A stretch of DNA of 64,000 nt from SG8-30 sp963710135 (GTDB lineage Bacteria; Pseudomonadota; Gammaproteobacteria; Steroidobacterales; Steroidobacteraceae), in contig CAVPYY010000006.1 in assembly GCA_963710135.1 (NCBI GenBank), positions 1,291,638-1,355,637 on the forward strand. The letters are read 5' to 3'. This document shows positions 17,228 to 25,068 of this stretch, piece after piece. Within the stretch, counting starts at the first letter, position 1; each line of letters opens with the position of its first letter. The notes beneath the pieces are model-generated. The model made no database searches. It worked only from the letters and a program-made list of their open reading frames with translations, and was not told where the DNA came from. The position numbers and the translations under genes were made by a program.

Positions 17228-17446
17228 TCAGGATATCCAGCCCTGCCTCCAGCGGCGCTCGTCGTACAGCTCGCGCCACGGCAACACGTACACCCGCCGC
17301 GAGTGCACGGCCTCCAGCTCCACTGACACCAGCGGAGATCCCGGGGGATCCGGCTCCACCAGACCGGTGACCATGAAATGCTTTTCCTTGCGTTTCGGGT
17401 CGACCGCCGTCCACTTCGAGTGCAGCAGTTTCTTTGGACTCGGCAT
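17228..17446 (-). CDS. TIGR02450 family Trp-rich small protein
   Basis: The 72-residue product matches TIGR02450. It opens 'PKKLLHSKWTAVDPKRKEKHF' in two halves around the first Trp, has a central 'VELEAVHSRRVYVLPWREL', and ends 'RRWRQGW'. The four conserved Trp residues are present. The family is of unknown function and is found mainly in Gammaproteobacteria and Cyanobacteria. It is probably cytosolic. It is convergent with the small Lys/Glu-rich gene (26 bases apart) and divergent from the aldo/keto reductase gene. Confidence 0.9.
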   Translation of the reverse strand: MPSPKKLLHSKWTAVDPKRKEKHFMVTGLVEPDPPGSPLVSVELEAVHSRRVYVLPWRELYDERRWRQGWIS

Positions 17447-17487
17447 GGCTACACTATGCCTGGCTTCCGCGACCTGAGGGCACGCCC

Positions 17488-18495
17488 ATGCAATCCCGCC
17501 CGCTCACGTCCCACGGCCCGAACGTCTCCGCCATCGGCCTCGGCTGCATGGGCATGAGCTGGGGCTACGGCCCCAGTGACGAGGACGAGGCCGTCGCCAC
17601 CATTCGCCGCGCCCTGGATCTCGGCATTACCTTCTTCGATACGGCCGAGGTCTACGGCCCGTATGCGAACGAGCAACTGCTCGGCCGCGCGCTGGGCGCG
17701 GACCGCGAGCGGGTCATCGTCGCCACCAAGTTCGGCTTTCGCATCGAGCCGGACGGCCGCATCAGCGGCGTAGACGGCTCGCCCGCCAACGTCCGGCGGG
17801 TCTGCGACGCCTCGCTGGAGCGGCTCGGCACCGATCACATCGACCTGTTCTACCAGCACCGGGTCGACCCCGCGGTCCCCATCGAGGAGACGGTCGGCGC
17901 GATGGCCGAGCTGGTTACTGCCGGCAAGGTCCGCTGGCTGGGCCTGTCCGAGGCCAGCGTGGCAACCCTCGAGCGGGCCTGCGCGGTGCACCCGATCACG
18001 GCCCTGCAGTCGGAGTACTCGCTGTTCGAGCGCGGCGTGGAGCGCGAGGTCCTGCCGGCCTGCCGGCGCCTCGGCGTCGCGCTCGTGCCCTACTCGCCGC
18101 TCGGCCGGGGCTTTCTCACCGGCGAGGTTTCGTCTGCCGCGGAGTACGAGGCCCGTGCCGACTTCCGCTCGGCACTGCCGCGCTTCCAGGGCGAGAACTT
18201 CGCGCGCAACCTGCGCCTGGTGGACATCGTCAAGGGCATGGGCGCGAAGCACGGCGTGAGCGCCGCGCAAGTCGCACTCGCCTGGCTGCTACACCAGGGG
18301 CCGGGCATCGTCCCCATACCCGGGACCAAGCGGCGCAAGTGGCTGGAGGACAATGTTGCGGCGGTGAAGCTGACGCTGCCCGAGGACGATCTCGCGGAAC
18401 TCGACCGGGCGTTCGCGCCGGGCGCCGTCTCGGGCGAACGATATGCCGCCGCGCACATGCGTTACATTGATCGTCCGCGTCCCGCCAACGCCTGA
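17488..18495 (+). CDS. aldo/keto reductase (AKR13-like)
   Basis: The 335-residue TIM-barrel enzyme has the AKR motifs 'VSAIGLGCMGMSWGYGP', 'GITFFDTAEVYGPYANEQLL' (catalytic Asp and Tyr), 'VIVATKFGF' (catalytic Lys), 'IDLFYQHRVDP' (catalytic His) and 'LVPYSPLGRGFLTG'. The C-terminal 'PIPGTKRRKWLEDN' is the NADPH-binding end. The pattern fits the AKR13 group, which reduces varied aldehydes and ketones. ATG 17488 has GAGGG seven bases upstream. The ABM-type gene follows 54 bases downstream on the same strand. Confidence 0.9.
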   Translation: MQSRPLTSHGPNVSAIGLGCMGMSWGYGPSDEDEAVATIRRALDLGITFFDTAEVYGPYANEQLLGRALGADRERVIVATKFGFRIEPDGRISGVDGSPANVRRVCDASLERLGTDHIDLFYQHRVDPAVPIEETVGAMAELVTAGKVRWLGLSEASVATLERACAVHPITALQSEYSLFERGVEREVLPACRRLGVALVPYSPLGRGFLTGEVSSAAEYEARADFRSALPRFQGENFARNLRLVDIVKGMGAKHGVSAAQVALAWLLHQGPGIVPIPGTKRRKWLEDNVAAVKLTLPEDDLAELDRAFAPGAVSGERYAAAHMRYIDRPRPANA

Positions 18496-18549
18496 CCCGC
18501 TGCGCCTGCGGGCGTCCCGGAACCGGCAACAGGGAGCTTCAGCAGTCCC

Positions 18550-18849
18550 ATGATCATCGTATTGGGTAGTGTCCTGATTCAGCAGGGCTCCGTCGACCAG
18601 GCGCTGGCACTGAGCCGCGAACATGTCGCCCGCTCGCGTACAGAACCGGGGTGCCTGGCCCACGCGGTCCACATCGACGCCGAGCATCCGCAGCGCCTGG
18701 TGTTCGTCGAACAGTGGTCCGACCACGCGGCCCTGCAGCAGCACTTCGACCTGCCTGCCTCACGCGCCTTCGTGGCAGCGATGCTGCCATTGGCCACGGA
18801 AGCGCCGAGTCTCAGCATCTACGAAGTGAGCGGCATCACGACTCGATAG
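18550..18849 (+). CDS. putative quinol monooxygenase (ABM domain, YgiN-like)
   Basis: The 99-residue product is a single antibiotic-biosynthesis-monooxygenase domain of the ferredoxin-like fold. It shows 'MIIVLGSVLIQQGSVDQALAL', 'SRTEPGCLAHAVHID', 'LVFVEQWSDHAALQQHFDLP' and the closing strand 'LSIYEVSGI'. Family members are cofactor-free, dimeric, cytosolic oxygenases or binding proteins acting on quinol-like compounds. It likely shares a transcript with the aldo/keto reductase upstream. A hairpin terminator follows seven bases after its stop. Confidence 0.85.
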   Translation: MIIVLGSVLIQQGSVDQALALSREHVARSRTEPGCLAHAVHIDAEHPQRLVFVEQWSDHAALQQHFDLPASRAFVAAMLPLATEAPSLSIYEVSGITTR

Positions 18850-18855
18850 CCGCCG

Positions 18856-18879
18856 ACCGGCCGCTTCCCTGCGGCCGGT
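18856..18879. terminator. bidirectional hairpin between convergent genes
   Basis: ACCGGCCGC, loop TTCCCT, GCGGCCGGT form a perfect 9-bp stem. It lies in the 36-base gap between the stop of the ABM gene and the stop of the convergent PKD/cytochrome gene, the expected place for a shared terminator. There is no T-tract, so efficiency by intrinsic termination is uncertain. Confidence 0.55.
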
Positions 18880-18885
18880 ACCTGG

Positions 18886-21204
18886 TCAGCCGGTCGCGCA
18901 CCCGCCAGACGCTCGCTCACTCCTGACCCGCTCGCGCCTGCGCCGCTGGGCGAAGGCCATCAGCAGGAGCGTCAGCAGCGAGCCGGCGCCGAGACTTCCC
19001 CCACCGCCGCTGGATCGGGTGGTCGCCTGCAACGGATTGGTCCCTGCCAGGAATTCCTCCAGGTTGGTCTTGCCGTCGCGATCGGCGTCCTCGTCGGCAT
19101 CCTCCGGATCGTAGCGATTGAAGCCGTGCGAATCCTCGTACGCATCCGGCATGCGATCGTTGTCGTCGTCGTCGTCCGACTCGTCCTTGCGGCCGTCGCC
19201 GTCGCAGTCATCGCTGGACACGCAGTGGCTACGATCGTGATGATCGTCGTCATCCTCATCGTCACCGCCGCCCCGCCCGCCGAGGAACGCTGCCATCGCC
19301 TCCAGGTCGGAAGACGGCAGACAGCCGAGGAAGGCCATTGTGTGCTCTTCGCGGATCGCCTCGCGGATGTCGCCGGCGTCCTCGCCGAGCACACCCTCAT
19401 CCACCCTGCCGCCGCGTCCGTCGTTGCCATGACAGCCGGCGCAGGCGGTCACGTAGCGCTGCTCACCAGTGGCAGGCTGCCCGTTGAGATAGTCCGCGAT
19501 CCGGCCAATCTCGTCGGCGGTCAGCGCCTGATTGCCGAAGCTCACCATGGCCGGCACGCCCCCGGGGAAGACGCTGGTTCCGAAGATCGCGCCTTCGATG
19601 GTGCAGGCACGCGCCCCGGCGACACGCTTCATGCCGGACAGCTCTGCATCGACGGCTGGCCCGTCCCACGGCTTGCCATGGCAGACCTCGCAGTTGGCCG
19701 CATACAGCGCCTCGCCACCGGTCGGATCGGCCGGCGCGCCGGGCTCTTCGATGCGGACCACGGCGGTCGCCGCCGCGCTGCGCGCGCCGCTATTGTCGGT
19801 CACCACCAGCGATACGGTGTACTGCCCGGCCACCGCATAGGCATGGCTCGGCTGGGCCCCTGCACCGGTCGCACCGTCGCCGAAGTCCCAGGCATAGGAC
19901 GCCACGCTGCCGTCCGCGTCCGCCGAGCCGCGCCCGTCGAACGCTACCGGCACGCCCGGTTGCCCGCTGTACGGGCCGCCGGCATTCGCGACGGGTACTC
20001 GATTGGCGTCGCTGACGTCTGCCGTAGTGCTGGCACTGGCCGTGGCGCCGCTGTTGTCCGTGACCGTGAGGGTCACGGTGTAGCGACCGGCCGCGGCGTA
20101 CGCGTGCGTCGGCTGCGCCAGCGTCGATGTGTTGCCATCGCCGAAGTCCCAGGCGAACCCGGCAATCGTCCCGTCCGGATCGGACGAGCCCGTGCCGTTG
20201 AACTGGATGGCGACACCCGTCGTGCCCGCGTACGGCCCGCCGGGCACGGCGACCGGCGGCTGTGTGCCGGAGCCGTCGGCGATACGCACCGTGGCGGTGG
20301 CCGTGTCGGTCAGGTTGTCGCTGTCCGTGACGGTCAGCGTGACCGTGAAGCTGCCACCCGTCGCATAGGTATGCATGGGCGTCGGCCCGGTGCCGGTGGC
20401 GCCGTCACCGAAGTTCCAGGCATACGACACGATGGATCCGTCCGGATCGGTCGAGCCGGTGCCGTCGAAGGCGACCGGTACGCCGACGGTACCCGTGTAG
20501 CCAGTTCCAGCGTCCGCGACAGGCGGCTGCAGACCAACGCTCACCGTCACCGTGGTGCTGGCCGGCGCGCTGGTCGCGTTCTGGTTGTCGGTCACCGTCA
20601 GCGTCACGGTGAAGGTTCCCGGACTCGAATAGGTCGTGCTCGGGGACACGCCGGAGCCGGAGCTGCCGTCACCGAAGTTCCACGCGTAGCTCGAGACGCT
20701 TCCGTCCGGATCGCGCGACGCCGCTCCATTGAAGGTCACCGGCGACCCAACGGTCGCGCTGTAAGGCCCACCGGGATTGGCGATCGGCTGCTGGTTGGCA
20801 GGCGCCGGATCGCGCAGGGTGATGCTGGACGGCACCGTCAGCCCGCCGTTGTTGCATCCCGGGCGCGCAGCGTCGCACCAGCCCGGTTGCGCATTGGCGT
20901 CGATCTCGACACGGTTGCTGTTGCCCTCACCGTCCGAATCGCGACCCTCGACGGCAGCCAGGCGACTGGCGAGGGAGCCCGACACCGTGCGCAGCTCGGC
21001 ACCGTAGCGATTGTAGCCACTTCCGGACGTGGTCGAGGCATGGCACACCGCACAAGCCGCGTTATCCGTAGTGGTGCTCGGGTAAGCGTTGCTAAAGTCC
21101 GTCAGATAGCCGGGTAAGGCGTGGGACTCGGTGGGCGCCAGACTGCACAGCGCTGCACAGGCAAGCAGCATGACGGCAGTACGGTGATGGAAAGCTGTGG
21201 CCAT
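18886..21204 (-). CDS. secreted PKD-domain / cytochrome c protein with GlyGly-CTERM sorting signal
   Basis: The 772-residue product has a signal peptide (residues about 8-29). An N-terminal domain with a haem motif CAVCH (51-55) and a calcium-loop-like 'DSDGEGNSNRVEID' comes next. Four PKD domains follow (about 137-222, 226-310, 315-398, 401-485, each with 'FGDG'). Two cytochrome c domains come after (CEVCH 505-509, CAGCH 588-592), then an Asp-rich thrombospondin-type-3-like calcium region (about 647-715). The C-terminus has 'SSGGGGS' (731-737), a hydrophobic helix and RRRR (754-757): a GlyGly-CTERM signal for rhombosortase. ATG 21204 is preferred over 21210 because AAGGGG lies eight bases upstream. 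It is probably exported, lipid-attached or released at the cell surface, and redox-active. A rhombosortase gene is at 49747. Confidence 0.85.
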   Translation of the reverse strand: MATAFHHRTAVMLLACAALCSLAPTESHALPGYLTDFSNAYPSTTTDNAACAVCHASTTSGSGYNRYGAELRTVSGSLASRLAAVEGRDSDGEGNSNRVEIDANAQPGWCDAARPGCNNGGLTVPSSITLRDPAPANQQPIANPGGPYSATVGSPVTFNGAASRDPDGSVSSYAWNFGDGSSGSGVSPSTTYSSPGTFTVTLTVTDNQNATSAPASTTVTVSVGLQPPVADAGTGYTGTVGVPVAFDGTGSTDPDGSIVSYAWNFGDGATGTGPTPMHTYATGGSFTVTLTVTDSDNLTDTATATVRIADGSGTQPPVAVPGGPYAGTTGVAIQFNGTGSSDPDGTIAGFAWDFGDGNTSTLAQPTHAYAAAGRYTVTLTVTDNSGATASASTTADVSDANRVPVANAGGPYSGQPGVPVAFDGRGSADADGSVASYAWDFGDGATGAGAQPSHAYAVAGQYTVSLVVTDNSGARSAAATAVVRIEEPGAPADPTGGEALYAANCEVCHGKPWDGPAVDAELSGMKRVAGARACTIEGAIFGTSVFPGGVPAMVSFGNQALTADEIGRIADYLNGQPATGEQRYVTACAGCHGNDGRGGRVDEGVLGEDAGDIREAIREEHTMAFLGCLPSSDLEAMAAFLGGRGGGDDEDDDDHHDRSHCVSSDDCDGDGRKDESDDDDDNDRMPDAYEDSHGFNRYDPEDADEDADRDGKTNLEEFLAGTNPLQATTRSSGGGGSLGAGSLLTLLLMAFAQRRRRERVRSERASGGCATG

Positions 21205-21605
21205 GGTCATTTCCCCTTGTCTGTGCGCACCGCGCCAGTTCGGCTCATGCCCCACGCCACTAAGCAGATTTCTGCGTTCGGCAGCGATAGGGCACCGGTT
21301 CGGCACAACCCTGCGCCCGTATTGGCATCGCGGCAGGGGCGGACTGTCCGCTATTGGCGACAAGCGGCCGATTCTGGAAAAATGCAACCAGCTGACACCC
21401 TCGAACCAGGGGTAGTTACTGCATGCCTTGTGGCAACTACCTAGGGCACACGCCGGCCGGAGCTGGCCCGGGCGGCGGGCAGACACGAGTCGGGGCGCCC
21501 CGGGTTCAACTACCTGCTGGTTTGCCTCCAGCTATGATGCCCGTGCGCGGCAGGCGCCAAAGCCCGTCGCGGGTAACCCGCTCAGCTCCGGATCCTGATT
21601 GACCA
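21205..21605. other. intergenic region between divergent genes
   Basis: These 401 bases separate the PKD/cytochrome gene (minus) and the LytTR regulator gene (plus). I see no gene in them: the frames are short and lack ribosome binding sites. They contain three copies of the heptamer AACTACC (two forward, one reverse), listed separately, and should hold both promoters. Confidence 0.5.
21411..21515. promoter_or_regulatory. repeated AACTACC motif, candidate LytTR operator
   Basis: The 9-mer CAACTACCT occurs at 21434-21442 and 21507-21515. The reverse complement of its core (GGTAGTT) occurs at 21411-21417. All three lie 90-195 bases upstream of a LytTR-domain regulator gene. LytTR proteins bind short repeated sites of roughly this size, so autoregulation or control of the divergent PKD/cytochrome gene is plausible but not shown. 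Confidence 0.25.
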
Positions 21606-22493
21606 ATGCCATTGATCGACAGAAAGGCAATCATTCCGGCGGCATTCTTCGTGCTGGTGCCGTGCCTCATTGGCGTGCTGCTCGGCGCCAGCCGCACAGG
21701 GGTCGCATTTCATCTGCCCTGGATTGTCGGCGTCGGCTTCTGGGTTGGCGCGACACTGGGCGTCTGGCTGTTCCTGTACGCGGGCTCGGCAATCGCTGGG
21801 GTCCTGCTGCGCCCATGGCATCCGCCGCTTTGGCTGATCCTGCTCGTGGGCGCGGTGGCCGGCAGCCTGCCGGCCCGGCAGTGGATTTACTTCCTGGCGG
21901 CGGCGGTCGGCGACCAGATGCAGGGACGCAAACCGCAGCCGGCCCCACCATTGCAATTCAGCTGGGACTTCGCGCTGTTCTATCTGCAGGTCTGGGTGGG
22001 CGTATGGGTGCTTTGGGTCGTGGTGGGCATCGTGTTCGAGCGCTGGTTCGGCTTTCCCCGGTACTCACGCAGCCCCGGCATCTCAGCAATCGAGACCGCC
22101 ACCACACCGGCCGCGGAGTCCGGACCAGCCGAACCCGCCAGGGCAAGTGACGAGCCCCAGCCGGCATCCGCGACCGGAGCATTCATGGAACGACTTCCGG
22201 ACAAGCTGGGCCGCAACGTGCTCGCACTGCAGGCCGAAGACCACTACGTGCGCGTCTACACGGATCGCGGCAATGCCCTCGTGCTGTACCGCTTTTCGGA
22301 TGCCATCACCGACCTCGGGCCGATGAACGGAATCCGCGTGCACCGCTCCTTCTGGGTTCGCAAGGAAGCGGTCCAGTCGGTAGCGACCCAGGGCAAGGGC
22401 ATGCTCCTGACCTTGTCGAACGGCCTGACCGTCCCGGTCAGCCAGGCGTACAAGGCGCTGGCCCGCGAGGCTGGCCTGAATCCGGAGGCGTGA
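21606..22493 (+). CDS. membrane-bound LytTR-domain transcriptional regulator
   Basis: The 295-residue product has four hydrophobic segments in residues about 8-140 ('FFVLVPCLIGVLLG', 'VGVGFWVGATLGVWLFLYAG', 'LWLILLVGAVAGSLPA', 'VWVGVWVLWVVVGIVF'). A Pro/Ala-rich linker follows, then a C-terminal LytTR DNA-binding domain ('ALQAEDHYVRVYTDRG', 'GIRVHRSFWVRKEAV', 'LTLSNGLTVPVSQAYKALAR'). It lacks a receiver domain, so it likely senses a membrane or ligand signal directly. Its divergent neighbour is the PKD/cytochrome gene, a possible target. The ATG at 21606 has only a weak ribosome binding site. Confidence 0.88.
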   Translation: MPLIDRKAIIPAAFFVLVPCLIGVLLGASRTGVAFHLPWIVGVGFWVGATLGVWLFLYAGSAIAGVLLRPWHPPLWLILLVGAVAGSLPARQWIYFLAAAVGDQMQGRKPQPAPPLQFSWDFALFYLQVWVGVWVLWVVVGIVFERWFGFPRYSRSPGISAIETATTPAAESGPAEPARASDEPQPASATGAFMERLPDKLGRNVLALQAEDHYVRVYTDRGNALVLYRFSDAITDLGPMNGIRVHRSFWVRKEAVQSVATQGKGMLLTLSNGLTVPVSQAYKALAREAGLNPEA

Positions 22494-22533
22494 CTCCCGG
22501 CAGCGTGCGTCCTGACTCCGGCCCAGCGGCCTT

Positions 22534-23157
22534 CTAATCCTGGCTCTTGAGCTGCGCTTCCAGGGTGTCGATCAGCATCCGCTCGAAGAATCCGTCCGCC
22601 GCGGGCCTCGCTCTTTCCAGATACGCGAGCAGTGCCTCGGCATCCGCCGTGCCCGGACAGTTCTTGAGGTGACCGTCAAGCACATAGGCCGGGTACCCCA
22701 CCAGCCCTGCATAGCCACCCCGATCCGCCGAAAGCCTGATCCGTTCCCCGGCGCTGCAGCGTTCAGCATCCGTCTTGGCAGCCATCATGTCGAGATAGCC
22801 GAGCAGGAATATCGCGGCAGGGTAACCCGCCGCCGCGGAGGCTTCGCGCGCCGCGCGCGACTTCGGTCGCTGCTCCGCATAACCGTACACGCGGCCCAAC
22901 TGGTAGTTGATGCGCGGGTCGTTGGGCCATTTGGCCAGGTCCGCTTCGCACTGGGCAATCGCAGCGGGGATGTCCATGTCCGCGCGGTCCACGTGCTTCG
23001 CCAGCCGGTCGCGATCGTAGCGCAGCGCGGTCAGCTGGTCACATCGCGTGACCTCGGTTCGCGCCTTGGGATCGAACACCGCGGGCTCGACCGCCAGTGC
23101 GGCGGACGCTGTGCATACGGATCCCGCCAACAACAATAGTCCTGCATACCGCTTCAT
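22534..23157 (-). CDS. secreted hypothetical protein (Sel1/TPR-like helical repeats)
   Basis: The 207-residue product has a clear signal peptide ('MKRYAGLLLLAGSVCTASAALA'). A helical region follows in which 'CEADLAKWPNDPRINYQLGRVYGYA' (broken around the Pro) and 'AAGYPAAIFLLGYLDMM' read like TPR or Sel1-type repeats. It also contains three Cys residues in the mature region. ATG 23157 has GGGGAG upstream. The function is unknown, but a periplasmic scaffold is a reasonable guess. It lies downstream of the SnoaL-like lipoprotein gene on the same strand, with a 49-base gap. Confidence 0.7.
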   Translation of the reverse strand: MKRYAGLLLLAGSVCTASAALAVEPAVFDPKARTEVTRCDQLTALRYDRDRLAKHVDRADMDIPAAIAQCEADLAKWPNDPRINYQLGRVYGYAEQRPKSRAAREASAAAGYPAAIFLLGYLDMMAAKTDAERCSAGERIRLSADRGGYAGLVGYPAYVLDGHLKNCPGTADAEALLAYLERARPAADGFFERMLIDTLEAQLKSQD

Positions 23158-23206
23158 CGTTGCTCCCCCGTTGAATGCCGACCGTCTGTCCGGGCGCGAC
23201 CGGCCC

Positions 23207-23674
23207 TCACGACGCCGGAGTCGGCGCCGGCGAATCGATGTCACGATGCACGCGCCAGCGGCCGTCCTCGCCCTTCTTGTAGATAATCAGCGAGCGGCCG
23301 AACTCGGTCCGCTGCGGCGTCGCATCGGTCGGCTTGCCGTAGGTCACGCGAAAGTCGCTGATGTACCAGGCCAGGTCGCCGTCGACCACGAGCTCGCGCT
23401 CAGTGATGTCGATCTGCACCTTGCGACCGGCGGCGAGGCCGCCCAGCGCCTTGGACAAGGCCTCACGGCCCTCGATGCGCGGCCTGCCACGCGGCATGAC
23501 CAGGGTGTCCTCGGTGTAGAGCTCGGGAATCGCCGCGTAGTCGCCGGCTTCATAGGCCGCCATCCAGGCTAGACCCACCGCCCGCACGGCGTCAGCCTCG
23601 CTCTGCGCCGCACCGCTGGCTGACGCGCAGGCGCTCACCAGGCTGACCAGACCAATTACCAGCAAGCGTTTCAT
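23207..23674 (-). CDS. lipoprotein with SnoaL-like/DUF4440 domain
   Basis: The 155-residue product has a lipoprotein signal 'LLVIGLVSLVSAC' with Cys about residue 15. A NTF2-fold SnoaL-like domain follows: 'AVGLAWMAAYEAGDYAAIPELY', split by 'TEDTLVMPRGRPRIEGREAL', and 'LVVDGDLAWYISDFRVTY' with 'RSLIIYKKGEDGRWRVHRDI' at the end. This DUF4440/YybH pattern is usually a binding or isomerase-like domain of unknown substrate. Its ATG overlaps the stop of the M24 peptidase gene (ATGA), so the two are translationally coupled. Confidence 0.82.
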   Translation of the reverse strand: MKRLLVIGLVSLVSACASASGAAQSEADAVRAVGLAWMAAYEAGDYAAIPELYTEDTLVMPRGRPRIEGREALSKALGGLAAGRKVQIDITERELVVDGDLAWYISDFRVTYGKPTDATPQRTEFGRSLIIYKKGEDGRWRVHRDIDSPAPTPAS

Positions 23675-25056
23675 ACGACGACGACTCCCTGTGGCACGGC
23701 GTGAATGGGCTCGGCCCCGTCCTTGCGAATCAACATCAAGTCCTCCAGGTGGGCCGTTCCCCCGAGTCCGGACTCGAAGACCGGGCAATCGACACTCAGG
23801 ATCATGTTTTCCTCGAGCACCAGTTCCTCGGCGGTCCGTGGCCCGAGCAGCGACGGTTGCGGGTGGTCCGTGTGGAACAATCCGACGCTGTGCGGCGTGA
23901 AGCTCACCCTCAGGTCGACGCCCTGCTTGCGCAGCGACTCGCGGCCGATACGCGGAATATCGGCAAATCGCAAGCCGGCTCGTAGTTGCTCCTGGATGTC
24001 GGACCAGGCGGTGGCGATGGCCTTGCAGGCGCGCTGCATCTGCGGGCGCGGCTCGCCGACGAAGATGGTCCTGGCGAAGTCACCATGATAGAAGCGGCAG
24101 CTGCTGACGCAGTCGATCGACAGCGCCATGCCCTCCACGATCGGCTCGTCGATGACCTCGCTCGAGGTGCCGTTGATGACCATGAACACGCCAAGGTTGC
24201 CGCGCGCCGCGGCCTCCGAGAAGAACCTGGCGCGCAGCAGGCGGGTGGACCCCAGCTCTCGCGCTGCGCGTGCCGCCGCCATGGCCGCTTCCACGTTCTG
24301 GCGCGCCGCGAGGCGCATCATGCGGATCTCGATATCGGATTTCGCCATGCGGATGCGCCGGATGACGTTCTCCGCCGGGATCACCGGATTGCTCAGCCCG
24401 CGCGCCCGCAGCACGAACTCCAGCGCGGGATCGTCGATTCCGAGCGTCCGGCCGTCGAGTCCGAGCGCCTTGACGGCCTTGGCGAGCGCCCAGGACGCAT
24501 CGACCGAGGCCGGCTGCGCGCTCTCCAGGGCGTGCTGACGGCGCTTGTCGCGATCACTCATCAGCTCCGGGTCGTTCACCCGCATCACCCGCGCCGGCGA
24601 CGCCGCGGGCTCGGAGCCGTCCTCGGGAGGAGCGACGGAGGGATCGGCCGGCTGCGTGTAGGGAAAGACCAGCCGCCCCTCGAACGCGCTCTCCGGCGAA
24701 TGCGTGTAGTAGTACAGGAACGCGTGCATGACCAGCGCGATCGGGCGCGCCGGGTCGCGCGGGTAGATCGCGATCGCCGAGCCGGTGAACCCCATCCGGT
24801 CGAGCTGCGGCCAGTGATTGGACAGATAGAAGACGTTGGCCGGGTAGGCCACCACCAGCGCGTCGAGCCCCTGCGCCTGCATGAAGAACCGGGCGCGCTC
24901 CGCGTCCACCAGCGGGCTGTCCTTGAGAAAGCCGAGGTCTGGCGGAGCAGCGGTCGGAACGCCGGCCTCCTGCTGGCCGTACGCCGGGAGAGCGGCGGTG
25001 CCGGCCAGTGGCGCCAGCACCGCCCCGCGCACAAGGTCGCGACGCGTCAGGGTCAT
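23671..25056 (-). CDS. M24 family metallopeptidase (Xaa-Pro aminopeptidase type), Tat-exported
   Basis: The 461-residue product begins with a twin-arginine signal ('TRRDLVRGAVLAPLAGTAAL'). It has the N-terminal creatinase-like domain ('YLSNHWPQLDRMG') and the pita-bread catalytic domain. Metal-ligand segments are 'ALSIDCVSSCRFYHGDFART', 'SFTPHSVGLFHTDHPQ', 'ENMILSVDCPVFE' and 'GTAHLEDLMLI'. The Asp/Asp/His/Glu/Glu set is mostly recognisable, though the first Asp site is unusual ('DCVSSCRFYHGDF'). It would cleave X-Pro peptides or related amides in the periplasm. It is coupled to the lipoprotein gene downstream and follows the TBDR gene by 12 bases, suggesting a peptide-uptake operon. Confidence 0.82.
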   Translation of the reverse strand: MTLTRRDLVRGAVLAPLAGTAALPAYGQQEAGVPTAAPPDLGFLKDSPLVDAERARFFMQAQGLDALVVAYPANVFYLSNHWPQLDRMGFTGSAIAIYPRDPARPIALVMHAFLYYYTHSPESAFEGRLVFPYTQPADPSVAPPEDGSEPAASPARVMRVNDPELMSDRDKRRQHALESAQPASVDASWALAKAVKALGLDGRTLGIDDPALEFVLRARGLSNPVIPAENVIRRIRMAKSDIEIRMMRLAARQNVEAAMAAARAARELGSTRLLRARFFSEAAARGNLGVFMVINGTSSEVIDEPIVEGMALSIDCVSSCRFYHGDFARTIFVGEPRPQMQRACKAIATAWSDIQEQLRAGLRFADIPRIGRESLRKQGVDLRVSFTPHSVGLFHTDHPQPSLLGPRTAEELVLEENMILSVDCPVFESGLGGTAHLEDLMLIRKDGAEPIHAVPQGVVVV

Positions 25057-25068
25057 CGCCCTACTCCG

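Noticed and set aside
19780..20790. DNA-level tandem repeats
   Set aside because: The repeats encode the four PKD domains, are diverged at DNA level, and are explained by the protein.
19126..21117. Antisense frame of 663 aa over the PKD/cytochrome gene
   Set aside because: It mirrors the PKD repeats on the opposite strand and shows no domain or ribosome binding site.
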